Positions 10,804-22,120 of a stretch of DNA of 64,000 bases are shown here, one piece after another. Under the pieces are notes generated by a model. It did not search any database. It was not told the origin of the DNA and saw nothing but the letters and a program-made list of their open reading frames with translations. The stretch is taken from contig CP053150.1 in the NCBI GenBank assembly GCA_014607495.2, forward strand, positions 11,118,495 to 11,182,494, written 5' to 3'. The translations under genes and the position numbers were made by a program. Source of the stretch: Carposina sasakii (taxonomy: Eukaryota; Arthropoda; Insecta; Lepidoptera; Carposinidae). The stretch's first letter is position 1. The number at the start of each line of letters is the position of its first letter.

Positions 10804-11020
10804 TACAGGTGTAACAAACGGGGTATAAAGAACCTATCGACAAAATTTGAGACTCGAAATCACATGTTTAGCCACTTGAGGTATGGGCCCCATACCTCAA
10901 GTGGCATACTATGGGGGTTCGATTCATTAGATAAACGTGTTCTATCTCTAAATATACAGGGTGTAACAGAAGGAGTATGTTAAGCGATTTGCTATAAAAT
11001 AGCCAAATGTAGGTAGTTAC
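10804..11020. mobile_element. Truncated TACAGGGTGTAAC MITE copies (family C)
   Basis: A left terminus TACAGGTGTAACAAACGGGG starts at 10804, and a second left terminus TACAGGGTGTAACAGAAGGA starts at 10955, both in the same orientation. Full-length relatives are at 29630-29898 and 54630-54869. The first copy carries a perfect palindrome (10871-10905) not seen in the 29.6-kb copy. Confidence 0.55.
10871..10905. repeat. Perfect 17-bp palindrome with 1-nt centre
   Basis: Arms GCCACTTGAGGTATGGG and its exact complement are separated by a single C. There are no mismatches, although the surrounding MITE is diverged, so the palindrome is probably younger than the insertion. Confidence 0.9.
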
Positions 11021-12439
11021 ACCAGGCACAGCACCAGGTTTCACCAAATAACTCCTTCTGGTTGGCGATGGCGCTAGTTGCTCTGTGCATTACTGTGCAT
11101 GACTATTTGATAAGGGTTCCAGCTTAATAAAATAGTTAGTTCCGAAATAATGTAGATACGCAATGTATTTCATGAAATTAACTTTGCTATGTGGTGTTTA
11201 GTTCTTACAAGTTGTTATCTTGCTTTATTAAAATTACACTCTATATCGAATGCAGTAAGTTTTGCAACTTTTCCCTATTATCCGAATTATAAGCCTATCT
11301 AAGCCTACCTACAGTACTAACGGTACCTATTTCGCGAGCAAACAACAACGCCAGGTTAACGAATGAGGGTCACACATTAAACTTTCAAGTCAACAGCGTT
11401 CGCTTAAGATTAATGTGTGAAAATTGCGCAGGGGCTAAATTACGTAGTTTTTGCTGACATAAAGTCTAATTTGTAGGGCCGAGGCGCGTGGCCGTGCTAA
11501 TTTGCAGTCGCAGTCGTGCACGGGCCGGCTTCACAACTGGAAATTGGAATAGAATTATGTCACTTTTGCCACGCAATTTGACGTAACGATGTACAAGTGA
11601 AGAATAAAACGAGAAACATCAGAAACCTGCCGAGTGCCGACATGCAAGCGTAACTCCTCATGAACATGTTAATTAATGAGCCGAATCAGTTGCATAATTG
11701 TACTTTTATTACTTGTGATATATTTTTGTGCACCTATTGTTATTTCATATTAGTGCATACTTAGTAGTATGATAATTTAGAAAAGAGGATTTTAATAAAA
11801 AAGAGGATATTGTCAACTTTTCATAAATGCCCTAGGTATTAGCTATGAGAATGGTAGGGGCACATATTGAGGTTGATACCATAGATAGGTACCTAGGTAA
11901 TCTTATTTTTCGGAGATAAAAACTACTCAAGGAATTTTAAAAGTTTTCTTTGGACAAGCAAGTATCTAGTCTACTGCCTAAATAAGTACCAATTATGCTG
12001 TACCTGTATAGGTATATGTAGGTATAGATACTTTACTTCATAGATTGAATATTTTGTTTGTTTATCTACCTAAACTATGTACTAGGTTATCTATACTATC
12101 TAAATGTAGGTGTCAGCTTTTTAAGCTTAAAACATTATTAATGAAGGATATTACCGCCTTGAACTCGCCTTTAGAGACGGAGCTGAGGTGTTGCAACACG
12201 CATTTTAATTTACAATTTAGAAGAAGACTTAATTTTTATTCAAAGTCGAAGGTTCCAAGTGCAAAGTTCGGTATGGAAATTCCCATTCCTTAAGTACGTG
12301 ATTCAGTTCATGTCCTGGGTTGCAAAATGTAGAGAACACCACCAGAATATTTTAGTAACTATTTGATCCTATAGCGATCTTATTTATAATGAATTTGTCT
12401 CAGAGTATGGGTAAGTTTTGGGGCTGTGATTACGATAGT
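11021..12439. other. Intergenic DNA, no supported gene
   Basis: No gene is visible. The segment at about 11400-11620 is GC-rich relative to its flanks (for example GGGCCGAGGCGCGTGGCCGT) and could be regulatory, but nothing specific can be assigned. Confidence 0.35.
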
Positions 12440-12447
12440 GTTTAGAC

Positions 12448-12632
12448 CAGTGGTTCCCAAAGTGGTCCAGGTGGATCCCCAGGGGTCTACAGGACTCGAC
12501 GGGGGTTTACGTTGGCGTGAAAAAATTGAGGTTCACAATTAATTTGTATGTGATGTAGGCCTGTAGGGGGTCCACCAGAACCCGTAAACTTTTGAAAGGG
12601 GTCTACGAGAAATAAAAGTTTGGGAACCTCTG
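12448..12632. mobile_element. hAT-type MITE (185 bp)
   Basis: The ends are imperfect inverted repeats, CAGTGGTTCCCAAAGTGG and, read inward from the right, CAGAGGTTCCCAAACTTT. An exact 8-bp target duplication GTTTAGAC flanks it (12440-12447 and 12633-12640), the hAT hallmark. No transposase is encoded. Confidence 0.9.
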
Positions 12633-12640
12633 GTTTAGAC

Positions 12641-14855
12641 CAAAGAATATACTTACTCTCTAAATAGAGTGATTTGACAAACGTGTGAAAATTAAGGCCT
12701 CCTATTGGAACAAACGCTTCTATGACGAATGAACCTCTATCGATTTGATCGAGATACTCGTATGTAGGTATTATGTTATTTGTTTAAGCCCCCTACCGAC
12801 CACTCTTGTGTATCATCTATCACATAACGCAGTTTGCTTCAACTACCTAACCTAATTTAAGTTAATTATAAAAATATATATCCATATTTAAATAACATAC
12901 AATTAAAGTCTCGGCGTTTTAAAGATTAGGATCATATCAAATTAACGAAGGCTTTAAAAACAAGTTCTTATATTAGGAGACCTCATGAACCTCAGGTCCA
13001 CAGAGGTGCGACAAACATTGCGAAATCATCTACAGCCGATTCGTCAGAACACAAATAAGTGAAGGCCTATCTGTCGTTTATTGATATTTATTCTGGTAAT
13101 ATAGGTACGAGTTTCAATATTTAACATATAAATATACCTACCTACCTACCTACACGTTCTCTTTATATAGCTACAAAAAAACAGGGTACCTACTTACCTA
13201 GATCGTGTTTCGTAAAATGTGCAGGGTGTATAGGACAATCAAGTACTAATATGCTAATCCTGTTTACGAAACGAAAACGTAATTATGTATTTCGGGAAAT
13301 TCGGAAAAGGCCAGTAAAATGTAAAATACATGATTCAAAATACATAAATCTTGCTCTTTGATGACTAATGTATGGCGACACGAGTGCCCGGGTATAATTT
13401 TAACACAGTGACGCGGTGGGTAGTTGTTTTGCATTTCAATATGTAGCTATCACTTACACCCTGTAAGTACATTTAATTCTTTTAAGTACCTATCTAAATA
13501 TAGCTAACCTTTAATAAAATGCCACAATCAGAATAAGCAATGCCTTTATATATAGGTAGGTAGAATCTATAGATAGGAAGCTTAACACGTGTCTTTCTTC
13601 AAAACGTTTTGAGTTCATGGACGGTTGCCATTAATAAGACTGTAAATGAATACGAGTATACAAATACTTATTATTCTTTTAAGTGTCTAATTGTCAATAC
13701 ACTTAACCAAGTTAGACTTACACCATTATTCAAACATGAAATCTCCAGTTATTTTACGCACAATCTGGTAAGTTTGAGGGTGGGTCAGACCAATGGGTGT
13801 AGATAAGTTACAGTAGGTATATTTTTTTTGGCATAATGCCACGGATTTTACTTAATTTCTTATTCCACTGCGACTATTTTTATGACAATTTCCATTACAG
13901 CACAAGTGCGATAAAGTATGTAAGTATGAAAATTCATTATAGCACAGTTGTAAACGTCATCGACGTAGATGTGGATAAGAACTAAAAGTTAGATTACGTA
14001 TCTAAAATCGGTGCGGTATGTACCTGTAAATAGGTAAGTACGAGAAAATGCTGTGTACTTTTATCATCACCATCATCTTCGGCCTGTACCTGAAGAATGT
14101 TTAGAAAGAATAATAGGTAGAATATTTCTTTCAATCAAGTTACATGATAACATTGACATGGTGTATGTAAGTTAAGTTAAGCTCTTAGAATAATGATTCG
14201 CTCCACAGCGAAGACCAATCAAATCTAAGGTTAAGCTATTAATTGACATCAATTTGTGAAAGCCAAATGCCGTATATAATAAAGATTTTAGATTTGTAAT
14301 GAGAAGTACTTACTATGGATAGAGTTAGAAATTTATTTTCACCTTAATAGTAATAAGGGTAATAAGGGTGGAGTAGAGACGTAATAACTTGACCATACCA
14401 CAACCACGGTAGATATAACAGTACAATGTGTTCAAGGATGTTTGGATTCAAAATTTCATTTTACACCTCGTAGTAAAGCCATTTCATATCTACTCCATGT
14501 TTAATAATATTAAGGCCAAGGCGTAACAGGATCTACAAGTTCTACGTAACTTAGGTAGTCAATTCATAATTATCGACAATAATGCTGAATGTACGTCCTA
14601 TTATTCAATGAACTACTATTTTAAATACAAATAGTAGGTACCTACCAACTGCTTGTGGGTGTAATTAATATGTAGAAGAAAAGAGGAGTTCTGCTGAATT
14701 TTGGAATCTCTAATAAATCGATAACTTTATTTTAAATTACTAATATAGTTTCAGAGGCCCTACCACTGATCACGTTAGCATTTATTCCAACAGCTATAAA
14801 TGTATATTTGCGACATTAAACGGTGACAAGACAACTGCCTTTCTTTTATTCTACA
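12641..14855. other. AT-rich intergenic DNA
   Basis: No supported gene. It holds ACCT/TAGG microsatellite patches (about 13136-13155) of the kind scattered through the window. An open frame at 13609-13806 has no recognisable feature. Confidence 0.4.
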
Positions 14856-15066
14856 CTAGTGAACGCCCGCGACTCCGTCCGCGTGGACTGCAGAAAAAAC
14901 AAAATGTCGAAATTATCCGGGATTAAAACATTTTCCCGGGATAAAAAGTAGCCTATATGTTAAGTGGGATCTGTCACAACATATTCCTGAAAACTGCATC
15001 GAAATCGGTTCAGCCGTTTCTGAGATTAGCGTGCACAAACATAGATCCGTTACAATTTTATTATAC
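14856..15066 (-). mobile_element. Helitron-like short element (family B)
   Basis: On the - strand the 3' end is CTAG (14859-14856), flanked by A and preceded by the GGCGTTCACTAG-type terminus. The body contains ACAAAATGTCGAAATTATCC and the phrase GATTAGCGTGCACAAAC shared with copies at 17264, 17493 and 20703. The right end (TTTTATTATACAG) merges into the TIR element beginning at 15064. Confidence 0.65.
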
Positions 15067-15449
15067 AGTATGTTTTTTTGTGGCCACCTTTAACGAAGGG
15101 TACGTATTCTATACATGAAATAAAGTAAGTTTATGCCAAAAAAAATGCAGGGAAAAAAAATTTTTTTTTTAAAAATTTTTTAAATTCCTTGATCGTGCGA
15201 AATTTATAGTGTCTAGTGTTTATGTTAGTTTTTTTATAAACAGATATTAATTAATTTTCGTGAAAAAATCCTGCTACGCGCGTCTATGTGCATTTATGCA
15301 GAAAAACGCAGTTTATTTACTCAACTTTGGACCCTAATATTTTGGAAACCAGACACTTCCCAGGTATGCTTCCATGGAGAAAAATGATCGTGATGATGAG
15401 GAGATTCCGTAGTTTTTGGGAACGTTGACGACCAAAAATCATCCTGTAT
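15064..15449. mobile_element. TIR element, family E, copy 1
   Basis: It begins TACAGTATGTTTTTTTGTGG and ends with the imperfect inverted copy (reading inward from 15449: TACAGGATGATTTTTGGTCG). The same ~386-bp sequence recurs at 40522-40910 in the same orientation, including AACGAAGGGTACGTA and GAAAAACGCAGT. No transposase is visible. Confidence 0.7.
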
Positions 15450-16684
15450 GTATAGATAGATTGCTATGGATGTGTTTAATATACACCAAGCAACATCATG
15501 GACCAATGAATGAATATTATTGATGGAATCCTACGTATCCGTAGTAACTAGCAATGTAGCATAGCACATTTGTGGCGGAATGGTAGTACCTACATTATAC
15601 CTATATGAGAGGCAGACTATGAAAAGAATTACTTACATTTAACATTTTTTATTATACCTTTAGTATATATCTGAGCGTTTCACTGTGATTTCTAGAAGAA
15701 AAAGTTAACTGGAAATCAATTTAACTTAGATCAATTAAAAACACTGACCGATCGATTGCTGTAGTTTTACGAAAAGACTTGAAAACTTCGATCACGAAGT
15801 AAGGTACTTTTCTGTTAGAAAGAGTTATTAGGTTATGTACATCAATAAAACATTGGATTTTATGGTGTTTAATTTTAGTAAGTTTTAAAATATCATGAAA
15901 TTCTCGACAAATGATTTTCATTAAAGTAGTCCTTATTTTTGCATCTGGGTGGGTAGGTAAGTAGGAGCCTACGCATTTTTTACGACCAGTTTTTTTTTTT
16001 TCCATAATAGCACTCCTACGCGTAAAATATATTTTAGGTTTAATTAAAGGAAAGTTTTTAGTAATTGAAAGTCTTCGGAGAAGCATCAATTCAAATAAAA
16101 GAAATCATGAAAGCTTAAAATGTTAACGAAATAATTAGGACCAGCAGCAGCGTTCAATTTCTTTAGTCTTTTCAAGTTCAAGTTCAAGTTTTTCTCAGTC
16201 TATATTTTGAATTTGAATTTTTTCTCATCATAAATTGAGATAATCAATTAACTTATGATAATTCCCCCCAACAAGGTAAAAAAATGAGGACAACCAAAAA
16301 CTTCAGATTATACGCCAATTAGGGTATAAAATTGAATAACTTTTAAAATAATGAAGGCCATAGGTAAAGCTTTGTTACATTTCTCTATATAGCTCTACAT
16401 TCATATGCTTATACAGTTTACGAGTATAGGTAAACAAGCTCTTTACGACAGATGACAACTTTGTGTTGTGTTGCAAAGTGGCACACATGGTATTAAATGG
16501 GACATTACGAGAATACAACAGACCCTCAAGTGCTTATATGGAGTCCCATTAAACGTACAATAGATACCCGAGTAACACCTAATAACGATGCGACGTTTAA
16601 CATATCTTTCCTTGAACTAGGCGGACGATGCCGATGCATGTTAGGCCGTGCATCGTCGACCATCCCCGCTGAGGTTACTTGCAG
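15450..16684. other. Upstream region of gene 1
   Basis: No coding gene is supported. A 122-codon open frame on the - strand (15721-16089) is Lys/Arg-rich without recognisable motifs. The last ~200 bp before the gene 1 TATA box contain a short inverted pair around GATGCATG / CGTGCATC (about 16628-16655) that could be a binding site. Confidence 0.35.
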
Positions 16685-16720
16685 TATATAAAAGAATTCT
16701 GGTACAACACATTGTCATCT
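16685..16720 (+). promoter_or_regulatory. TATA box and initiator of gene 1
   Basis: TATATAAAAG at 16685-16694 is followed by an initiator-like TCATCT with its A at 16717, 30 bp downstream of the core TATAAA, the spacing expected for an arthropod pol II promoter. No ATG occurs between this site and the donor at 16770. The assignment to gene 1 rests on the matching acceptor at 22105 and the absence of another gene between. Confidence 0.6.
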
Positions 16721-16769
16721 GTGAGTCAGCCACTGCAGTGCCGTGTTGTGTTCTCGTACCGAAATTAAG
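16717..16769 (+). other. Putative 5' UTR exon of gene 1
   Basis: A ~53-nt ATG-free exon runs from the initiator to AAATTAAG, followed by donor GTACTA at 16770. It would be joined over a 5.3-kb intron to the acceptor TATTTCCAG at 22097-22105, 15 nt before the gene 1 start codon. Splicing is inferred from signals only. Confidence 0.5.
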
Positions 16770-17263
16770 GTACTAATATAACCTACTTATAATAAGTGAA
16801 CTAAAATTCCGATCGAGTTTGTTTTGATGTGCGAACGCAGCTTTTAGCTTATGCCGCATGTGATTTTAGTTTCCGGCCCTAAATTTCAGTCACGGCTAAA
16901 TATTTCTGTGTGGACTTATTAGAACCTATTAAATATTGTGTGCTTTTCCTTGTTATGTTTGTAGTGATAGAAATTCGAACAAGCTTTCGGGCCTTTTCAG
17001 TGCGGGTAAATTTTCAGTAGTTGTTACTTGGAAATCTTAAAAGCTTCTTGATTATTCTTATGGTATATTTTTATACCACCCATCTTTAATCCTCCTTCTT
17101 TATAATTCTAAACTGAAAGTATTTTATAAACAATAAGCATGGTCTACGTGTTTAATTTTTATAAATAAACATAGAATAAATTGATCTATATTAGAAAGTC
17201 GCTTCAAAAATGATACATATATTGCTCTGATAAAAGCAGTAACAATTCAAAAAATATTTGTAA

Positions 17264-17480
17264 CTAGTGGACGCCCGCGACTCCGTCCGCGTGGACTACA
17301 GAAAAAACAAAATATCGAAATTATCCGGGATAAAAACATTTTCCCGGGATAAAAGTAGCCTATATGTTAAGTGAGACCTATAACAATATATTCCTGAAAA
17401 CGACTTCGAAATCGGTCCAGCCGTTTCTGAGTTTAGCGTGCACAAACATCGATCCGTTACGATTTTATTATATGTATAGA
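17264..17480 (-). mobile_element. Helitron-like short element (family B) in gene 1 intron
   Basis: On the - strand it begins TCTATACATATAATAAAA at 17480 and ends in CTAG at 17264. The body includes ACGCCCGCGACTCCGTCCGC and AGTTTAGCGTGCACAAAC. A second copy follows 12 bp away in the same orientation. Confidence 0.75.
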
Positions 17481-17492
17481 AGATTAAATAAA

Positions 17493-17822
17493 CTAGTGGA
17501 CGCCCGCGACTCCGACCGCGTGGACTACAGAAAAAACAAAATGTCGAAATTATCCGGGATAAAAACATTTTCTCGGGATAAAAAGTAGCCTATATGTTAG
17601 GTGGGATCTGTCACAATATATTACTGAAAACTGCATCGAAATCGGTTCAGCCGTTTCTGAGATTAGCGTGCACAAACGCACAGACAAACCGACAAACAGA
17701 CAAAAATTCCAAAAATCACTGTTTTGGGTACTATTGCGTTGATAAAGGTCTTCTTTAATATTTTTTTCATATATCTTCCATGTACAGACAGCGATCCGTT
17801 ACATTTTTATTATATGTACAGA
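17493..17822 (-). mobile_element. Helitron-like short element (family B), tandem partner
   Basis: On the - strand it begins TCTGTACATATAATAAAAAT at 17822 and ends CTAG at 17493, with A and T at its flanks. It is longer than the copy at 17264 because it keeps a segment with GACAGACAAAAATTCC and GGGTACTATTGCGTTGATAA, also present at 20703-21013. The two copies may represent end-to-end insertion into a preferred AT site. Confidence 0.75.
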
Positions 17823-18181
17823 TTAAATTAGTCAATGAGAAAATTTTAGGGTAACAATTAAGAGCATAACAATATTTAAAGTCAAATTAGTTGTTACTCG
17901 TATTACATATTTCATTTGTTTGCTCTACACAGAACTGTGCGTTCAAGTCTCGAAGGGCCGAAAAGTAATTCTGAAGCGAGCCGTTTGCAATCTATTTGAG
18001 GACATTTTTTACCTTTGGGGAAATACATATTTTTTCCCTAGAAATAAATGTTTCTCCAGACGTCAGGAGCGTTGGGGAGCAAATCGAAATGTCTCAATTT
18101 CCGACGGCAGCTTCCTTGCAACGGCTGCTGAGTTTTCACGTCTATTTGTAACAAATTTTTAAATTTAATTTATTGTTGATG

Positions 18182-18440
18182 TGTTCCGAAGTACCTACTT
18201 ACTAAAAATACTTCGTACAAAAAACGGAACCCTTATTCTTATCGGTTCACTCGTGCATCTGTCTATCCGTCCGTGTCGGTCAAAATATAGTTCATTACTT
18301 GTAGATTACAGAAAAATCTATAAGAATTCTTGGCATTGTACAGAACCCTCGTTGCGCGAGTTCAACTCGCACTGGACCGATTTTTGCTGTACAAATGAGG
18401 GATATTTAAAGTCCTATCTTGAATTTACAGGCACTACTTA
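18182..18440 (+). repeat. Interspersed repeat fragment
   Basis: This block contains AAAACGGAACCCTTATTC and GCGCGAGTTCAACTCGCACT, phrases I associate with a common lepidopteran interspersed repeat. No second copy occurs in this window, so the call rests on recognition. Its open frame is not a gene. Confidence 0.35.
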
Positions 18441-20400
18441 GCATTCTATAAATACTTATTCTATAAAAAGTAAAGAAAAGTATGGAAATAAATTGTAGAT
18501 TTATATATTTTTATTAATTGTATTATCACAAAAGTACCAAATTAATATCCTGTGAATTAAAACACAGTTATAGGTACATACATAATATATTTTCATACCC
18601 GGCTGCATGAACGAATATGCGTTTGCCTTTGAAATAAATAAATAAATTTATTACAGACTAGCGGCCGATCACTTTTGTCTGTTTAAAATTGTAAATTCTC
18701 GTTTCTCCAGTTCCCGAAAGACAGAAATTTTGGGACTTGTTTTGTTAGCCCTCCCCTAAACTAACCAATGATCTGCTTACAAATTCCAATACCTAGTAGT
18801 TGTGTGACTGTTCGTTGTCCGCCAGCCAATCGGTTACTCAGAACGTAAGAGTTTTATGTATTTTTTTTTATTGAAAAAGCTCTAAGTACCAAAAGAAAAC
18901 ACAATCTGTGACTTGTTCAATTTAAGAGCGTTTGTACATAGGGCAAAGGGCGAGGATGCGGCGTTTGTAGGGCCGAAAGTCAAATGTCAATCAATTTTTT
19001 CAAACAAAGTTCAAGAACCCTTTTTGAGAATACGGATAAATAGATATATGCTTTAAGATTTCATACAGGATATACCTATTCGACACAATAATTAATGTAC
19101 TCTTCTATAAATTATGATTTTTATAAGTTTGACCTACCTACATTATAAATTAAGACTATCCAAGGTTACTAGAACTTATGAATTACTTAACTTATTATAT
19201 CTTGAAGTTAAAGTAAAAAAAGGATTGTGCTGAAATATTTCTGCAGGGTTATTAAATAATAAAAAAGTACTTATTACTTACCAAAAATATATTCGTGTAT
19301 ATTTTGTATTTACTGATAATTCTACACTATATCGTAGGAATCGCAAAGGTTTTTTGATAATGGAAAAATATACAACAGTATCTAAATAGGTATACAACAG
19401 TAATACATATATAAATGAATCCACTGTATAGGTAATAGATAAAATTGTAAACGTAAACATTTAGGTAACTCTCGTAAGTTTTAACACTATAATTTATGAA
19501 TTTGCCAGTGGTCATTAGTTACATGTTATCTCGACAATAGGGTTGACCTTAACCTGAGATTTTGGGTATAATTTGATAATATTGAACTGTACGGGCAATT
19601 GCCATCACGCATTGACCTTTCATTGTTACGTTAGCTATGTAAATATTGTACAATGTGTCATACGGTCATACTATCGTGTCTCAATCTAAAATTATTCTAT
19701 GAATGACTGTCCTCGAAAACCGGTTTTTATGGAAAAAATATTATGAATTACTTAGATAAAATCTCACCTAAAACCAATTTAATATAATGTAAAATGAACG
19801 TATGAGTACCTACAGGTGTTTAGTAAAGCTTATCTCGATACTTAGGCGTATCGAAATGATAACACAACCTATAACCTTTACGTTAAAATATAAATATGAT
19901 ATGTAGCCGAAAAATTAAGCACTAAAATGTCTAGAATCATTTTACTGCTTTTAGCAAAATATGTTTTAATGTAAGTATAGTGTGTTTAATGATGCTCTCG
20001 TAAAACCAGTAATCTGATCTAGATGCATACCTAAAATATTGCACCACATAACATTCCAGTTTTTGTAAAGCGACCAAATAAACCACTTGATATAGACTGG
20101 AATAACAAGCGATTTAATTTTTGATTTTTAAATATAATAGAGTTTTATAAAGTAATTCAAACAGGTATCTATAGTAGAGTACTTTACATACTTACTATAT
20201 TTCGTATGGATAATCAGTTATTCATACCAAGTATTTTTCGAAATAAATCTACAATAGATAATGTATCTTAAGGTCTGATAGTAATGCACATTTAATAGAG
20301 CGAATTAATAGGCGTGTAAAATAAACAAAACTAATTGTTTTCAGCTTTTGGTTACTGGTTACTAATACTCTGCATTTATAGCTGAATCAAAATGCAACAT
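18441..20400. other. Gene 1 intron, no further features resolved
   Basis: AT-rich sequence inside the inferred first intron of gene 1. A possible Helitron-type terminus CTAGCGG lies at about 18658, after a TTTA-rich run. I see no coding exon. Confidence 0.35.
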
Positions 20401-20401
20401 T

Positions 20402-20563
20402 TCACAGCTTTCATACTATAGGGGCACAACTCGAAAAAAAAGAGTACCTATTGGGAAAATGCGTTCAAGATGTAGCCGTGTCGAATTTTGTGCCCAAATA
20501 TTATAAAAACTCGAAATCACAAAATTTTCGAGATGTGCCCCTATAGCATGAAAGCTGCGATTT
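20402..20563. mobile_element. Fold-back MITE
   Basis: About 36 bp at each end are inverted copies: CACAGCTTTCATACTATAGG reads inward from the left and CGCAGCTTTCATGCTATAGG inward from the right, each followed by GGCACA. The ~90-bp middle is AT-rich. It would fold into one hairpin. Target duplication unclear. Confidence 0.65.
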
Positions 20564-20702
20564 GTAACATAGGTGCAGATCAGCATAATTTCTATTTGAA
20601 AAAAATATATCAAGCGAATGGTGTTTTTTGGTTTGAATTCTCCACTGCTCCTAAACTAAAACCACGCTTGGAAATATAATATACATACGAGTATATTTAT
20701 TA

Positions 20703-21013
20703 CTAGTGGACGCACACGAGTCCGTCCGCGTGGACTTCAGAAATAACAAAATGTCGAAATTTTCCGGGATAAAAACATTTTCCCGGGATAAAAAGTAGCC
20801 TATCCTCGTATGTTAAGTGGGACCTAACACAATATATTCCTGAAAACTGCATCGAAATCGGTTCAGCCGTTCCTGAGATTAGCGTGCACAAACATTCCAA
20901 AAATCATTATTTTGGGTACTATTGCGTTGATAAAGGTCTCCTATAATATTTTTTCTCATATATCTTCCGCGTACAGAGAGCGATCCGTTACATTTTTATT
21001 ATATGTATATAGA
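20703..21013 (-). mobile_element. Helitron-like short element (family B) in gene 1 intron
   Basis: On the - strand it begins TCTATATACATATAATAAAA at 21013 and ends CTAG at 20703, with A on the left and T on the right. Body as in the copy at 17493, including GGGTACTATTGCGTTGATAA. Confidence 0.75.
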
Positions 21014-22105
21014 TAGAAGATAGAATAGATAGATTAAGTTAAATAGAGAATAAAATATAGAACTAAATGTTTTTCAAACGCTACATAGCATTTGTAAATG
21101 TATTTTTTTTTAAATTAAATAATATTAAATTTAAATTACCATTATTTTCAAAGTTAAAAAGGCCATGGTCAATATAGATTATAGGTATATGGCCAAGGTC
21201 ATTCGCGACTACAGTCCTTTTAGCATGGATTTTGCTAAAGCAATATACCAACATAGTTTTCACTTGCATAAGATATTTGATTAGATGCAACGGAAACTTT
21301 GCGAATATGCGTTGAAGTTTGGCCCTTTCTTACTTCTGTAACAAGATATTCTGAAGTTATAACTTCTAAAGCATCAGCATATAAATAATTTTGATTCTAT
21401 GAATGCCATATCGATTTTGCTAGAAAGAGAGACGCGTGGACTGTTATTTTTTCTGGGAAGTGGGCCAGGCACTCTGGTCATGAGGATCTTATGACTCACA
21501 AGACTCCAAATCCTAGGTTTTAAGGTTACAGAGAGATAACTTTTAGAATTCTGGGAATGTCCTACTTTGAAAATATAAATTTGTTATAAGTTGTTACGAC
21601 ACAGCAATAACATACGAATTAAAAATAATTTACATATAATGTGTGTAGTGCCATAACGGTAACAACACTATTTCATGCTTGATATAAATAAGAATAGTAT
21701 TTAAATCCAATAATATACCTATAAATATAGACCCAGGAAAGGAAGAGAGGAGTTGGGGTATAGGATGGGAGGATACTTATTTTACTAAAAATAAGAATAA
21801 TAAAAACTGGATAAAATTATGGCCTGTTCCGCTGCTGACCCTCAATAACCAACCCAATTTTTTGAAACTACTCACCATTTATGCTCGTATCTTATTGCTG
21901 GATAAAGGCCTGTTCAAATTTTTTTTACTCGATCTTGATTTCGTGGCACTCCCCAGGTTTTGGACCACCAAGACTTTAAAATACCAATCATAAGTGATAT
22001 GCACAGCTGCTTAAAAACATATAGCTACTCATTTATACAATTGTAATCAACTTATCTAATTTTTAAAGAGTCTGTCATTATAACCGATATTGTAACTATT
22101 TCCAG
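21014..22105. other. Gene 1 intron end and acceptor
   Basis: AT-rich intronic sequence. It closes with TGTAACTATTTCCAG, a good acceptor, at 22091-22105. A fragment at about 21890-21915 (TTGCTGGATAAAGGCCTG) resembles the left end of the retroelement at 32403. Confidence 0.45.
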
Positions 22106-22120
22106 AAACTCCCTAACACA

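Noticed and set aside
15721..16089. 122-codon frame on the - strand
   Set aside because: Highly basic, AT-driven composition, no motif, no splice context and no clear promoter. A chance frame is more likely, though a decayed element cannot be excluded.
16497..16691. 64-codon frame just upstream of the gene 1 promoter
   Set aside because: It ends in the TATA box region, has no signal peptide and shares nothing with gene 1; treated as upstream regulatory DNA.
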